From assembly GCF_007747995.1 (NCBI RefSeq), contig NZ_CP036276.1, forward strand, positions 6,624,001 through 6,688,000: a DNA stretch of 64,000 nt, in the 5' to 3' direction. This DNA comes from Symmachiella dynata. GTDB lineage: Bacteria; Planctomycetota; Planctomycetia; Planctomycetales; Planctomycetaceae. Shown here one piece after another: positions 1 to 10,000 of the stretch. A program made the position numbers and the translations under genes. Positions within the stretch are counted from its first letter, which is position 1. Each line of letters opens with the position of its first letter. The notes beneath the pieces are model-generated. The model was not told the origin of the DNA and did no database searches. It saw only the letters and a list, made by a program, of their open reading frames with translations.

Positions 1-2
1 AC

Positions 3-152
3 TACTTCCGCACGGTACTGGATTACCCAGGAACCTTGACGGTCACCGGGCGGCACACACAAAGCGGACGGCTCAAATTGCGGTTTCGCGGAAAGATTTC
101 CGATAGCGACCGCCAACTCGTCTCAGCCTTTCTGACCGCAATCACCTACTGA
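3..152 (+). CDS. C-terminal end of an unknown protein (cut by window edge)
   Basis: An open frame enters from the left edge and stops with TGA at 150-152, giving 49 residues that end FLTAITY. The composition (YFRTVLDYPGTLTV at the start of the visible part, then alternating charged and hydrophobic residues) looks like ordinary coding sequence of a soluble beta-rich domain. The upstream start is outside the window, so family and function cannot be assigned. It converges on the next gene, which lies on the minus strand 41 bases away. Confidence 0.5.
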   Translation, partial: YFRTVLDYPGTLTVTGRHTQSGRLKLRFRGKISDSDRQLVSAFLTAITY

Positions 153-193
153 CCGCCTTGCTAGCGCGGTCAGGTCTTCTCGAAAACGCCAGC

Positions 194-928
194 CTAGCTC
201 CGTCCCTCATAGGCGAGTCCGTCGATGAATTTTCGAGCGGCGATGTAGTCGGCGCTCGGCATGCTGGAAACTTGTTGCTTGAGCGTTTCTCGCATGGAAG
301 CCGTCGTCGACTTAATCTCATCGCTCGTCTGCGATCCCACGGCGCCACCTGTCAACGTGAGATGTTCAAAGAGGTCGTCAAGTTTGGCGCGGTCTGCTTC
401 AAAATCGGGCGTCTGCAAAACTTCTGGCCAGAGAATCTTACCGGTGACTGAATCAAAATCGTCAGGACCGAGCCCCTGATACCGGGGACCGGAATTGGAG
501 CTTTCGAGGTTCGAACGGTTCTTCGCGCGCCGTTCCGCATCGCGTTGATATTCCTCTTCCTTTTGCTGACGATACCGGTCCTTCATTGCCCAATAGGTAT
601 CGGCCGCCTTTTTATTGTTTTCGATATTCTTGGTGCGGGCCTCTTCGCGCGTCAATTGTGCTTGCGCGTTGTCTTTGTTCGCTTGGCCTTGGGCGCGAAT
701 CACTTGCGACATTCCCTCACCATAGCCGCCGGCAACAGTACTGGCGCCGGAATTCCAACCCCAGCCTCCATATCCGTAACCGCCATAACCGTAACCGTAG
801 GGCCGATACCACCGCGCACCTCTACCGACCCGCACTCGATATTGGGCTTCCGCGGAGTTTTCACTCCAGAGCATGGCAACGCTCGCAACACTGGTCGCGA
901 GCAGCAAAACGAATGAGGTACTTTTCAT
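194..928 (-). CDS. Secreted Gly/Tyr-rich hypothetical protein
   Basis: A 244-residue protein of unknown function. I chose the ATG at 928 because it begins a clear signal peptide (MKSTSFVLLLATSVASVAML, cleavage probably after SAEA) and a GGGAGAGG ribosome site lies just upstream. The open frame extends 32 codons further upstream, but those residues are Arg-rich and unlikely to be translated. After the signal comes a short Gly/Tyr/Trp-rich patch (YGYGGYGYGGWGW, about residues 43-60), then a long charged, Gln/Lys/Arg-rich stretch likely to form a coiled coil (about residues 75-145), then a globular C-terminal part. It is probably an exported structural protein. No enzymatic motif is visible. Confidence 0.75.
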   Translation of the reverse strand: MKSTSFVLLLATSVASVAMLWSENSAEAQYRVRVGRGARWYRPYGYGYGGYGYGGWGWNSGASTVAGGYGEGMSQVIRAQGQANKDNAQAQLTREEARTKNIENNKKAADTYWAMKDRYRQQKEEEYQRDAERRAKNRSNLESSNSGPRYQGLGPDDFDSVTGKILWPEVLQTPDFEADRAKLDDLFEHLTLTGGAVGSQTSDEIKSTTASMRETLKQQVSSMPSADYIAARKFIDGLAYEGRS

Positions 929-1211
929 TGGGCCTCTCCCAGAGCGATACGGTCCGAATTCTGTTTTCGAAATCCGCTGGCGAAGTCCCCGGCGAATGGA
1001 AAAAACAGGTTTCCTCCGACGCATCCCTGATTGTGAAAATCAGTAGATCGCCGTCAACTTAATTTTTCACAACACTGAAATACGTGAAAACAATACTGTA
1101 AATTGGCGCGTCGCTGAGTAGAATAAACACACACCGTTTACGTATACATATTATGGAACTTTGGCGGCCAAGGCAATCACCTTACTTCGGATTTGGCAAG
1201 CGGAGCGAATA

Positions 1212-3275
1212 ATGAGACGATTTTTGATGTTTGGCGTCGTGGCGATCCAATTGGCAGCCTGCAGCGTCTCGCACGCGGAAGAAGCCAGTATTGCCGACTT
1301 GTTACGCGATCTGAAATCACCAGAGCCCTCCGTGCGTGCGGCTGCGGCCATCGAACTCGGCCAAAGGCCCAACGTTCCGCCGGAAGTCGTTTTGCCCCTA
1401 GCGGCTGTGCTGCGGGATAAGGACCGCACGGTGGTCGAAGAAGCCCTGATTGCCATCCAACGCATCGGCCCCGAAGCGCGGGCCGCTGTTCCCACGCTCA
1501 TTAGTCTCCTCAACAAGGAAGATCCCGCCCTCAATCACGAAACCCTGCACGCCTTGGCGGCCATCGGACCGGCGGCGACAAAAGCGATACCGGGGATCCA
1601 AAAATTCCTGGATAGCCCCAACAAACGCTTGAAAATTGTCGCCTCCATCGCACTGTGGCGGATCAATCCCGAAGACACAGAACCGCTGCAAGCGATTCTT
1701 CCCGATGCCATCGCCGCATTGGGTTCGGGGGACGAACACCTATCCCGCCAAGCGGTGCGACTGTTATCAACCATGGGACCAGTCGCTGTTGCCGAACTGG
1801 TCAAAGCTGTGGAAGCGGGAGACCCCGCCGTCTGCTGGCGGGCGAGTGATGCGCTGGCCAACATCGGACCAGATGCCCAAAGCGGCGTGCCCGCTTTAGC
1901 AAAACTGGCTGCGGCTGAAGATGAACGAGCCTGTTGGCACGCCATTCGCGCCATCGGCGAAATCGGTGTCGCTTCGCCCGTGGCTGTAGAAAGCTTGACG
2001 ACGGCACTCACCAATGAATCACCCATGGTCCGCGCGCATGCCGCGACCGCTTTGGGAAAACTGGCCCCCGATTCCAGTTCAGCAGTGCCGGCACTCATCA
2101 AGGCTTTGTCCGACGACGAGTTGAGTGTTCAAATCAGTGTCGCCGATGCTTTGGGAATGCTGGGACCCGATGCCGCTGACAGCGCCGACGCATTGGTTGT
2201 CGCCGTGCAAACCGAGGAACCAGCCGTCGCTATTCACGCAGCCAATGCCCTCTCCCAGATCGGCGCACCGGCAGCACCGGCCGTCGCTAAATTATTAGCC
2301 GATGAAAACTCACGGCAGTTGGCCGCTATGATTCTCGGTGAAATGGGACCCGGCGCGAAACCGGCTGTTGACAACTTGATTCAAGCAATGGATGAGAAAA
2401 ACGAAATCGTCAAACGAGACGTGATCGTTGCCTTGGCACTCATCGGTCCCGATGCCAGCCCGGCCTCGGACAAACTCATTGCCCTGCTGGACGATCCCGA
2501 CGCCGCCGCGCGGCCGGCCGCCGCATTTGCTTTGGGAAAAATCGGTGCAAAACAAGCGATTCCCATTTTGGAACGGACCGCCATCGTCAAAGACAACGAC
2601 CGCCTCCGCCTGGCTAGCGCTCACGCACTGATCACATTGGATCCGAACAACGACAAGTACATTCAACTCGCCGTCCCCCGCTTGACCAAAGCTCTTTCCA
2701 GCGAAATGCCCAGGGTCCGACGGGAAGTGGCTGCTGCCTTGGGACGTATCGGCGCGAAAGCGAATTCAGCGGTTCCCAAACTGTCCGAACAATTGGCCAT
2801 CGAAGAAGACGAAATGGTCCGCGATCAACTGTTGGTCACGTTAGCCGAACTCGGCCCAGCAGCCGGTCAGGCTGTTCCCACGATTGTCGGTCTGCTAAAC
2901 GATGATAACACCGCCAATCGCTATACCGCTGCATTCGCTCTGGGTAAAATCGGCCCCGACGCCAAACAGGCCATTCCGGAATTGCGAAGAAACCTCCGGG
3001 AATCTGACCGCTTTCTGCGGTTGGTCAGCGCCTGGGCCTTGGTGCAAATCGAGCCGGACGATTCCGATATCGGTCGTGAGGCTGCTCCCATTCTGCGGAC
3101 CGGTCTCGATCACGCGAACGCGCAGGTCCGCGTGCAGGTGATCAATGCCCTGGCAGAAACCGGGAGAACCGATCCGTTGGTCATGCGGGCCCTTCGTAAA
3201 GCGGCCAAAAGCGACGACGAAAACGTCCGCAAAGCCGCTCAAGACGCTCTCAAAAAACTCAAAACCGAAAAATAG
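1212..3275 (+). CDS. HEAT-repeat lipoprotein
   Basis: A 687-residue solenoid protein. Repeats of about 37 residues run through the whole sequence with the recurrent pattern A-x-x-A-L-G-x-I-G-P-x-A and A-V-P-x-L-x-x-L-L, typical of HEAT/PBS-lyase-like repeats; about 15 can be counted. The start at 1212 is preferred over one 17 codons upstream because GGAG lies 7 bases before it and it begins a short signal sequence with a lipobox-like QLAAC (Cys at about residue 17). The mature protein would thus be lipid-anchored outside the inner membrane. HEAT solenoids are protein-binding scaffolds; the partner is unknown. It stands alone, 122 bases before the aminotransferase gene. Confidence 0.85.
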   Translation: MRRFLMFGVVAIQLAACSVSHAEEASIADLLRDLKSPEPSVRAAAAIELGQRPNVPPEVVLPLAAVLRDKDRTVVEEALIAIQRIGPEARAAVPTLISLLNKEDPALNHETLHALAAIGPAATKAIPGIQKFLDSPNKRLKIVASIALWRINPEDTEPLQAILPDAIAALGSGDEHLSRQAVRLLSTMGPVAVAELVKAVEAGDPAVCWRASDALANIGPDAQSGVPALAKLAAAEDERACWHAIRAIGEIGVASPVAVESLTTALTNESPMVRAHAATALGKLAPDSSSAVPALIKALSDDELSVQISVADALGMLGPDAADSADALVVAVQTEEPAVAIHAANALSQIGAPAAPAVAKLLADENSRQLAAMILGEMGPGAKPAVDNLIQAMDEKNEIVKRDVIVALALIGPDASPASDKLIALLDDPDAAARPAAAFALGKIGAKQAIPILERTAIVKDNDRLRLASAHALITLDPNNDKYIQLAVPRLTKALSSEMPRVRREVAAALGRIGAKANSAVPKLSEQLAIEEDEMVRDQLLVTLAELGPAAGQAVPTIVGLLNDDNTANRYTAAFALGKIGPDAKQAIPELRRNLRESDRFLRLVSAWALVQIEPDDSDIGREAAPILRTGLDHANAQVRVQVINALAETGRTDPLVMRALRKAAKSDDENVRKAAQDALKKLKTEK

Positions 3276-3397
3276 TACCGGCATCCGCCGCGTTCTGACA
3301 TGATTTGATTCCACCTCCGGCGCTGCCGGGGGGCGGACTCTTTTCTTTCCCCCCACCGTGCCCCGCCACATTCCACACAAGCCGAATTGTTGACACT

Positions 3398-4813
3398 ATG
3401 ACGACGTCCATCCAGTTCCCCGGTGAAGAACACTCCAACGAAAACCGCGCCACGGTCGATGCCTATCAACCAGCCGCGCTCAAGACATTCACCCCCAGCC
3501 AAGCCGTGCTCGCCAAATCGGCCGGTTGTTTTCACTGGACCCCCGAAGGCCGACGGCTGTACGACTACTCCTCCGGTGTGCTCGTCTCCAACCTGGGACA
3601 CAACCCGCTGCGTTGGCAACAAAGTTTCGCCCGGCATCTCGGCTGGTCGCCGGAACACCTCACTGCTCCCACAGCCAACGCCGACCAACCCGATACCTTC
3701 TTCGAAGCGCTGCCGCTGACCGCCTATAATGCATTGACTCCCGTCGAAGCGGCCGCTGCCCAGCGACTCGTGGCCAATGCGCACAATTGCCCCGGCGGAG
3801 AGCGGATCAATGCCGTCATGTGGGCCGCCTCGGGTTCCGAAGCAATTCAAAAAGCACTCTGGGCCTGCCTGCACCGCGATGAAAACCGCGATCTCATCAT
3901 CGCCACCCGCTACGGCTTCCACGGCAAAAAAGGTCTGGCCGGAGCGGTCACCGGTTGCGAATCCGACGCCGACCGCGATCCCCGCGTGAAGTTCATCAGC
4001 TTTCCCATGCACGAAATCGACGACGTCAGCAAATACGGCGACGACATCGAACTCGACACCTACCGCGATGAGCTGGAAGCGCTCTGGAATGAGTACGGCA
4101 CACGGCTAAATTGCTTGGTCACCGAGCCTTACTTGGGAGGCGGCGGCAGCTACCATCCCCCCGCGGCCTATCACCATCTGTTGGAAGAATTCTGCCGCGC
4201 ACACGACATTCTGTTGATCTTCGACGAAGTCCAAGCCAACTTCGGCCGCACCAAGTGCATGTACGCCTTCGAAGCCTACGGCATCGAGCCGGACTTGGTT
4301 GCCCTCGGCAAAGGGCTGGGCAACGGCGTACCGGTCGCCGCTGTCGTCGGCCGCCGGGATGTGATGGACAGCTTGCACTACGGCGAAGCCTCGGACACCT
4401 GGAGCGCCAACCCACTATCCTGTGCAGCTGTATTGGCGACGCTGGATGAATTTGAAAACGCCGGCGTCTTGGAACATGCCGGTGGAATCTCCAAAATCAT
4501 GTTCGCCGAACTCGCCAAGCTCAAAGAGACCCCCGTGATCGCCAAAGTCCGCGGCGAAGGGATGGTATTCGGCATCGAATGCGCCGCCGTCGGAGACTTA
4601 ACCGCCGAGCAAGTCGCCAACGCCATCGTCGAAGCCGCCTATGTAGGAGACGGTGGCGACGGCATCCACCTATTAGGCCCACTAGCCGGCAAAGTCATCC
4701 GCATCAGCCCGCCACTGACCATCAGCGAGGCCGAAGCAACCACATCGCTGCGGCTGTTGCAAGACATCTGCGCCCAAGTCGCCGAACGACTACAAGGCGT
4801 CGCAGCAAACTAA
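3398..4813 (+). CDS. Class-III pyridoxal-phosphate aminotransferase
   Basis: A 471-residue fold-type I PLP enzyme of the class-III aminotransferase family (acetylornithine, GABA and DAPA aminotransferase relatives). Visible signatures are an ASGSEA segment (about residues 145-150) for phosphate binding, the ILLIFDEVQANFGR segment with the Asp that pairs with the pyridine nitrogen (about 270-283), and ALGKGLGNGVP containing the Schiff-base lysine (about 307). Length matches the family. The ATG at 3398 is taken because upstream in-frame residues are Pro-rich and non-homologous in character. It would transfer an amino group from an omega- or alpha-amino donor to a keto acid; the substrate cannot be read from sequence and there is no pathway neighbour. 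Confidence 0.9.
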   Translation: MTTSIQFPGEEHSNENRATVDAYQPAALKTFTPSQAVLAKSAGCFHWTPEGRRLYDYSSGVLVSNLGHNPLRWQQSFARHLGWSPEHLTAPTANADQPDTFFEALPLTAYNALTPVEAAAAQRLVANAHNCPGGERINAVMWAASGSEAIQKALWACLHRDENRDLIIATRYGFHGKKGLAGAVTGCESDADRDPRVKFISFPMHEIDDVSKYGDDIELDTYRDELEALWNEYGTRLNCLVTEPYLGGGGSYHPPAAYHHLLEEFCRAHDILLIFDEVQANFGRTKCMYAFEAYGIEPDLVALGKGLGNGVPVAAVVGRRDVMDSLHYGEASDTWSANPLSCAAVLATLDEFENAGVLEHAGGISKIMFAELAKLKETPVIAKVRGEGMVFGIECAAVGDLTAEQVANAIVEAAYVGDGGDGIHLLGPLAGKVIRISPPLTISEAEATTSLRLLQDICAQVAERLQGVAAN

Positions 4814-4913
4814 TCACGCCAGCGTAGGGTGAGTCGCGACGCACCTTACGATGCAGGACGAGTGATCCGCCCACCAATTCCGGCAAAGCACACGTGATCC
4901 CCCTGGTAGTCCT

Positions 4914-4963
4914 GGTTCCCAAACTCCGTTTGGGAACCCGATTTCTCGAAGCTCTGCTTCGAG
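4914..4963. repeat. Two adjacent perfect hairpins, REP-like
   Basis: GGTTCCCAAAC (4914-4924) pairs with GTTTGGGAACC (4928-4938) around a 3-base loop. CTCGAAGC (4945-4952) pairs with GCTTCGAG (4956-4963) around another 3-base loop. A decayed copy of the first arm (GGAGCTTGGGAACGAG) follows near 5008-5023. The block fills the gap between the aminotransferase and the next minus-strand gene. It may act as a transcription terminator between converging genes, but the paired-palindrome layout is that of a dispersed REP-type repeat. Confidence 0.7.
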
Positions 4964-5037
4964 TGATCAGGGCAATGGCAACCGTACTGTCATTTCAACC
5001 AGCGAAACGGAGCTTGGGAACGAGTTAAAACGAGTGT

Positions 5038-5616
5038 TCACGTAACTCGCTGTTTGACGACGTATCGGCCATTCGCTTTGAAGATCTCGACCCAAGGTTC
5101 TGAGTCGAGAAACGTGCATGCGATCAATTCAGCGTCGGCGAATTCATACCAATCTCCATCAGGCCATGGAATGTGCCAACCACCTGAAACTAACGAGATA
5201 CCCGGTCGATACAATGGGCATTTGGTTCGCCAATAGCGATCGTATTCGACGGGGATTGAATCAGGGAAATTGTCATTGAACGGCTCATCCCGTGGCCATT
5301 CGTAGTGCCTGAGATAGTCGTCGACTGCGTCTGTTCCGCGAAAAAAGATGGCGTCTACCGGAGGAAGCGATGTTTCGGGTTGGGCGTACAACCGAATATC
5401 AGATTCACTCGCTTGCGAACCAGTTTCAACCGTGCCGCCAGACGAGTCGTCACCCAAGACGACGTTGAGCCATTGCTTGTCATGCAAAATGGAAAGACAC
5501 AAGCCCGGCTCGACACCATGCCAGAAAGCTGAAGGTGTTCCCATTCCGTCTTGCTTATAGACAGTACAGGAACGTGACAAACTGGCAGCTTCTGCTAAGA
5601 ACGTTTGCGAGTCCAT
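5038..5616 (-). CDS. Hypothetical protein
   Basis: A 192-residue protein that I do not recognise. No signal peptide or membrane segment is present. It is rich in Trp, Asp and Tyr (for example WHIPWPDGDWYEF near residue 150), and looks like a compact cytosolic alpha/beta domain. There is no convincing ribosome site before the ATG at 5616. It could belong to the large class of bacterial toxin-immunity or SMI1-like proteins by general composition, but no diagnostic motif supports this. It shares orientation with the next gene but is 154 bases away, so co-transcription is uncertain. Confidence 0.65.
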   Translation of the reverse strand: MDSQTFLAEAASLSRSCTVYKQDGMGTPSAFWHGVEPGLCLSILHDKQWLNVVLGDDSSGGTVETGSQASESDIRLYAQPETSLPPVDAIFFRGTDAVDDYLRHYEWPRDEPFNDNFPDSIPVEYDRYWRTKCPLYRPGISLVSGGWHIPWPDGDWYEFADAELIACTFLDSEPWVEIFKANGRYVVKQRVT

Positions 5617-5770
5617 ATCACGCTATCAAAAGACAAAAAGTAGGTTGGCGACGTTTGCAGGAATGGGTACCTCTCTAGCCGCGTCATGCACAGCATGACC
5701 TACCGTCGATTGTCCATCTCAAAGACCGGCAATGCAAGCAGAATCATCAGACCAGCCCAACTGCCAAACC

Positions 5771-6160
5771 CTACTTCAGCGAAATCCGGCGACGTACCGT
5801 CACGCCGTATTCCAACTCACCAGCGGGTGAATCGTTACCAGCTCCGCTGTAGGACTTGATCGGAATCGCCGGTAGATTGAGGACCGGTTCGTCCCCTTCA
5901 GGAACGTCGATTACGATCCAATCGATATCGTCGATGTAGAATTCCCGTTCTTTGATCACGTCGCCATCGGCATCGCAGACCGACACCAGGATCTTGTCGA
6001 TCAGGCCATCTTCGTACAGGTACGTCAAATCAATCGTATCAAATGGATTCGTGCAGGTGATTTCCAAGACGCCGTCGATGAGTTCCACTTCGGCGGCCAT
6101 TAAGCGCGGGTCGTCCAGGCAATCAAATCGGATCTTTTGGTCCATGGTGGATGTCAACAT
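5771..6160 (-). CDS. Small acidic hypothetical protein
   Basis: A 129-residue acidic protein (many Asp/Glu, few Cys), unknown family. The start at 6160 is preferred over one 21 codons upstream because AAAGGA lies 7 bases before it. The sequence is predicted mostly beta strand (alternating patterns such as EVELIDGVLEITC) with a basic C-terminus. It stands between an unknown protein gene and the divergently transcribed sigma factor gene. No function is proposed. Confidence 0.65.
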   Translation of the reverse strand: MLTSTMDQKIRFDCLDDPRLMAAEVELIDGVLEITCTNPFDTIDLTYLYEDGLIDKILVSVCDADGDVIKEREFYIDDIDWIVIDVPEGDEPVLNLPAIPIKSYSGAGNDSPAGELEYGVTVRRRISLK

Positions 6161-6395
6161 TTTGCTATCCTTTGGAATGAGGAACAATTTCGTATTCGAT
6201 ATTTGAAAGTCATGAACAAACAAGGCTCTATTAGGAAATGCCCAACGGCTGAATCAAAAGGCCACAAATAAGTTCGAATTTCTGAAAAAACGCGATTTCC
6301 AAACCGAATTCCGGCAAACCCAGAAATAGGTTTGCGTCGCAAGTTGTTTCCGGATAGTGTGTTAAGGGCAATTTTCTGCCAAAGGAAATAGGTCC

Positions 6396-7031
6396 ATGAG
6401 CAACAATTTCTCGGCCGATGATTCCGTCGTAGGATGGATCGAGGGGCTGAAGCAAAAAGACGAACATTCCGCACAACAACTTTGGGAGCGGTACTTCTCG
6501 CGCTTGACCGCCTTAGCCGGTAGCAAACTTCCCGGGCATATTCGCCGTGACTTCGATGAGGAAGACGTGGCGCTCAGTGCGTTTCACAGCATGTGCCGCG
6601 GAGTGCGACAGGATCGGTTTCCCGACCTCAAGGACCGCGACAACCTCTGGTCCCTGCTGGTCGTGATCACCGCCCGCAAAGTGTCCCATCAATTGCGTGA
6701 ACGGTCGGCGAAAAAACGGGGCGAAGGCGCGACCCGCGGCGAATCGATCTTCGAGGTCGACGTCAATGCAATGATGGCGGGAATCGATCGCGTGATTGGC
6801 AACACCCCCACGCCGGACTTCGCCTTACAGGTCTCCGAGGAGTCCGAGCGATTGATGGGAATGCTGCCCGATGATTCGTTTCGCGAAGTCGCGCGGCTGA
6901 AATTCGAAGGCTATTCCAACGAAGAAATTGCGCAACTCAGCGGGCAAAGCCTACGAACGGTTGTCCGGCGGATGAGTTTGATCCGCAAACTGTGGAACAG
7001 CGAATTCGAAAGTGAAATGCCGGCCGAATGA
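6396..7031 (+). CDS. ECF-type sigma-70 factor
   Basis: A 211-residue extracytoplasmic-function sigma factor. The N-terminal half (residues 10-95) carries the region-2 pattern (AQQLWERYFSRLTALAG, then DEEDVALSAFHSMCRG). The C-terminal part (about 145-200) is region 4 with a helix-turn-helix (FREVARLKFEGYSNEEIAQL ending in LRTVVRRM). AAAGGA precedes the ATG by about 9 bases. Its stop overlaps the start of the kinase gene by 4 bases (ATGA), so the two proteins are translationally coupled. In planctomycetes this ECF type is typically encoded next to Hanks-type kinases, which suggests that the kinase controls the sigma factor or shares its signal. No anti-sigma factor is encoded nearby. Confidence 0.9.
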   Translation: MSNNFSADDSVVGWIEGLKQKDEHSAQQLWERYFSRLTALAGSKLPGHIRRDFDEEDVALSAFHSMCRGVRQDRFPDLKDRDNLWSLLVVITARKVSHQLRERSAKKRGEGATRGESIFEVDVNAMMAGIDRVIGNTPTPDFALQVSEESERLMGMLPDDSFREVARLKFEGYSNEEIAQLSGQSLRTVVRRMSLIRKLWNSEFESEMPAE

Positions 7032-10000
7032 CCGAACCTCTGCCGCAAAACGAACTCAGCCTCGAACACGAGTTGCAACTCGATACGCTGTGCGTTCAAT
7101 TCGAGAACGCTTGGCGACACGGCCACACCACGGCGATCGAGGAGTATTTGGAACAGTCCGACACGGTCCTCCGTCCCGCATTGCTCAAGGAACTGTTGTT
7201 GATCGAACTGGATCGACTGCGGCAAAAAGGCATCGCCACTGATCCGGGAGATTACCATCGACGTTTCCCACAGTGGGCCGGAATTGTCGATGCCGCTTTC
7301 CAAGAAGCCTCGGCGACGGACAACCCACCGGGCGAGAGCGCCACTCCCACCGAATACCAAATCATTTCCCAGCTCGGTACCAGCCGCGAGGGCTTGAGTT
7401 ATCGCGCGATTCGTTCCGGCGACGGCAGCGAGGTCGACATTGTCGTCCTCAATCAACTCGAACCGACTGAAGCGGACCGCGTTAAAAAACGTGTGCGGCT
7501 GGCGCGGCAATTGACGCATCCCTCGGTAGCACGCGTACTCGAATTGAACTTGGATGGCGACGAGTTCTCCGTGGTTCTCGAACCAGCAGCTCAAGAGCGC
7601 CTCTCCGACGTGGACTTGCCCTCGACCAATGGCGATTCGCACCAATTGATTGACTATAGCTGTCAAATCGTTTTAGCCATTTCGGCCGCACATCGCCTGG
7701 GTTTGGCACACGGCAATTTGACGCCTGCGTCGATTCGCGTTCGCTCCGACGGCAATCTGCAAATCGATTTTGTCCGTCCCTCGTCATTAGCGGATCGGGC
7801 CAACGACGAGACCGTGGATACACAAGCACTCACCAAGGAGGTCAGCCCTCCTGCTGAAGCGGACATCGCTGACGATGTTTACAGTCTTTCCGCCATGTTG
7901 GTCTGGCTATTCACTGGCGAGCAAGATCAACCCATCGAGCGTGTGGACCAATTCCGCGCCAAATTACAACAATGGATTCCCCAGTCCGCGCAGTCCGAAA
8001 CGTTGATCGACGGGCTGTGCGAAGCGGTCGAACACGCGTTGAATTCTGATCGCAGTGAGCGCGGGACCGCGTTGGACATCTGCCAACAACTGGAACTGGT
8101 GGCTCGCGCAGCCGGCATAGCGTGGCCGGTGGAAGTAGGCGAGAAGCCAACGTTCCTTGATGGTTCCGCTGGATTGTCTCCCCAACAGCAGGCAGAAGAA
8201 ACGCTGGACGACAATCGATCCTCAAGAGGTCGTGCTGAAAAACATCCTGAGCAAATTGGCCGGTTTCGCATTGTGCGAAAAATTGGCGCCGGCGGTATGG
8301 GCGATGTGTTTGAAGCCGAGGATTCGTCCGATGGAACGCGTGTGGCGATCAAACTCCTCAGCCAACGTATTCTCGATCATCCAGATGCCATTCGCCGATT
8401 CTATAAAGAAGGACGATTGCTCGGCGAAATTAACAGTCCCTACGTGACGAACCTCGTCGAAGTGAACGAAGACGTCGGGCATCATTACATCGCCATGGAA
8501 TACGTGGCTGGCACAGACCTGCGGCAACTGATTCGCTATCGTGCTCCGCTGGAAGAACGCGTTGCGCTCTCGCTGATCGCCGATGCCGCACGCGGACTGG
8601 TCGGCGCCCACGAACTGGGCATGATCCATCGCGACATCAAACCAGCCAACATCTTATTGGCTTTCGAGGGCGGCAATGAACATTTCGATGCCAGTTTGTT
8701 AAATCCAACTCCGCAGACGGTCAAGCAACTACGCGTCAAACTCTCCGACTTCGGTTTGGCGCGGCAGATCGACCAAAGCGAATCGATGCGGATGACGCAC
8801 ACCGGCGCGCTGCTGGGCACGCCGTCTTATATGTCGCCCGAACAATTCGCCAATCTCGGCGATGTGGGGCAGGCGACCGATATCTATGCGCTGGGCATCA
8901 CGCTGTTTGAAATGCTGGCCGGCAAACCCCCTTTCGAAGCGGGGGATGCCGCCAGTTTGATGAACATGCACTGCAACGAACCCGCTCCGCCACTGCAACG
9001 ATTCAACCCCGATGCCAGCGAAGCCACCTGCGCGATCATCAATCGCGCGTTGGCCAAGAAACCGCAAGACCGTTATGCCGATGCCGCGCAGTTTCTGCAC
9101 GAGGTCGACCGCCTCCTGCGGGGTGACGCGACTGCCATCGAAGTCCATCCGCACCTTCCGCCGCACGACCCGAAAAAAATCTTCGAAGAAGTCTTCGAAT
9201 GGGACCTGAAAGGCTCCGCGGAGGATCTGTGGCCGTACGTCTCCAATACCGACCGTATCAACTGTGCTGTCGGCGTGCCATCGGTCGTTTATCAAACCGG
9301 CCGGGACGAGCGAGGACGACTCCGCAAGTACGGCGAATTTCGCATGGCCGGTCTACAGATCGGTTGGGAGGAACATCCATTTGAATGGGTCGAGGGGCAA
9401 CGGCTGGGCATTCTCCGCGAATTCAGCAAAGGTCCTTTCGAGTGGTTTTTGAGCATCGTGGAACTGGTTCCACTGGCCTCGGGCGGCACAAAACTGCGGC
9501 ACACGGTGCGGATCAATCCACGAGGCTTGGTGGGTCGACTCGTGGCCACCATGGAGGTGACCGTCAAAGGTAAGCGAGCTTTAGATCGTGTCTACGGTCG
9601 CATCGATCAATCCGTCACTGGCCAATTGAGCAACGCGCCCACCACAGATCCATTCATCGAACCCCAGCGACTCAGCAAGTCAGGCCGACAACGTCTGGAG
9701 ACCCGCCTGGATGCCCTGGCAAAACATGGCATCGATCCGGTAACGATCGAGCACTTCACGGAGTTCCTCCGCGACGCCCCCGCCCAGGAACTCGGTAGGA
9801 TTCGACCGCTTGCCGTGGCCCGCAACTACGGATTGGATGGCCAGCAATTCGTTGTCAGTTGCCTGTATGCCGCACGGGAAGGCTTGTTGAATATCGGTTG
9901 GGACATCCTTTGTCCTACTTGCCGGATCTCCGCACGCGTCACCGACACGCTGAAAGAGATCCAGCAGCACGAGCGTTGCGAGGTATGTGATCTCGATTTT

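Noticed and set aside
3239-4012. 257-residue open frame on the minus strand
   Set aside because: It lies antisense to the aminotransferase and the HEAT gene end, both of which have clear family motifs.
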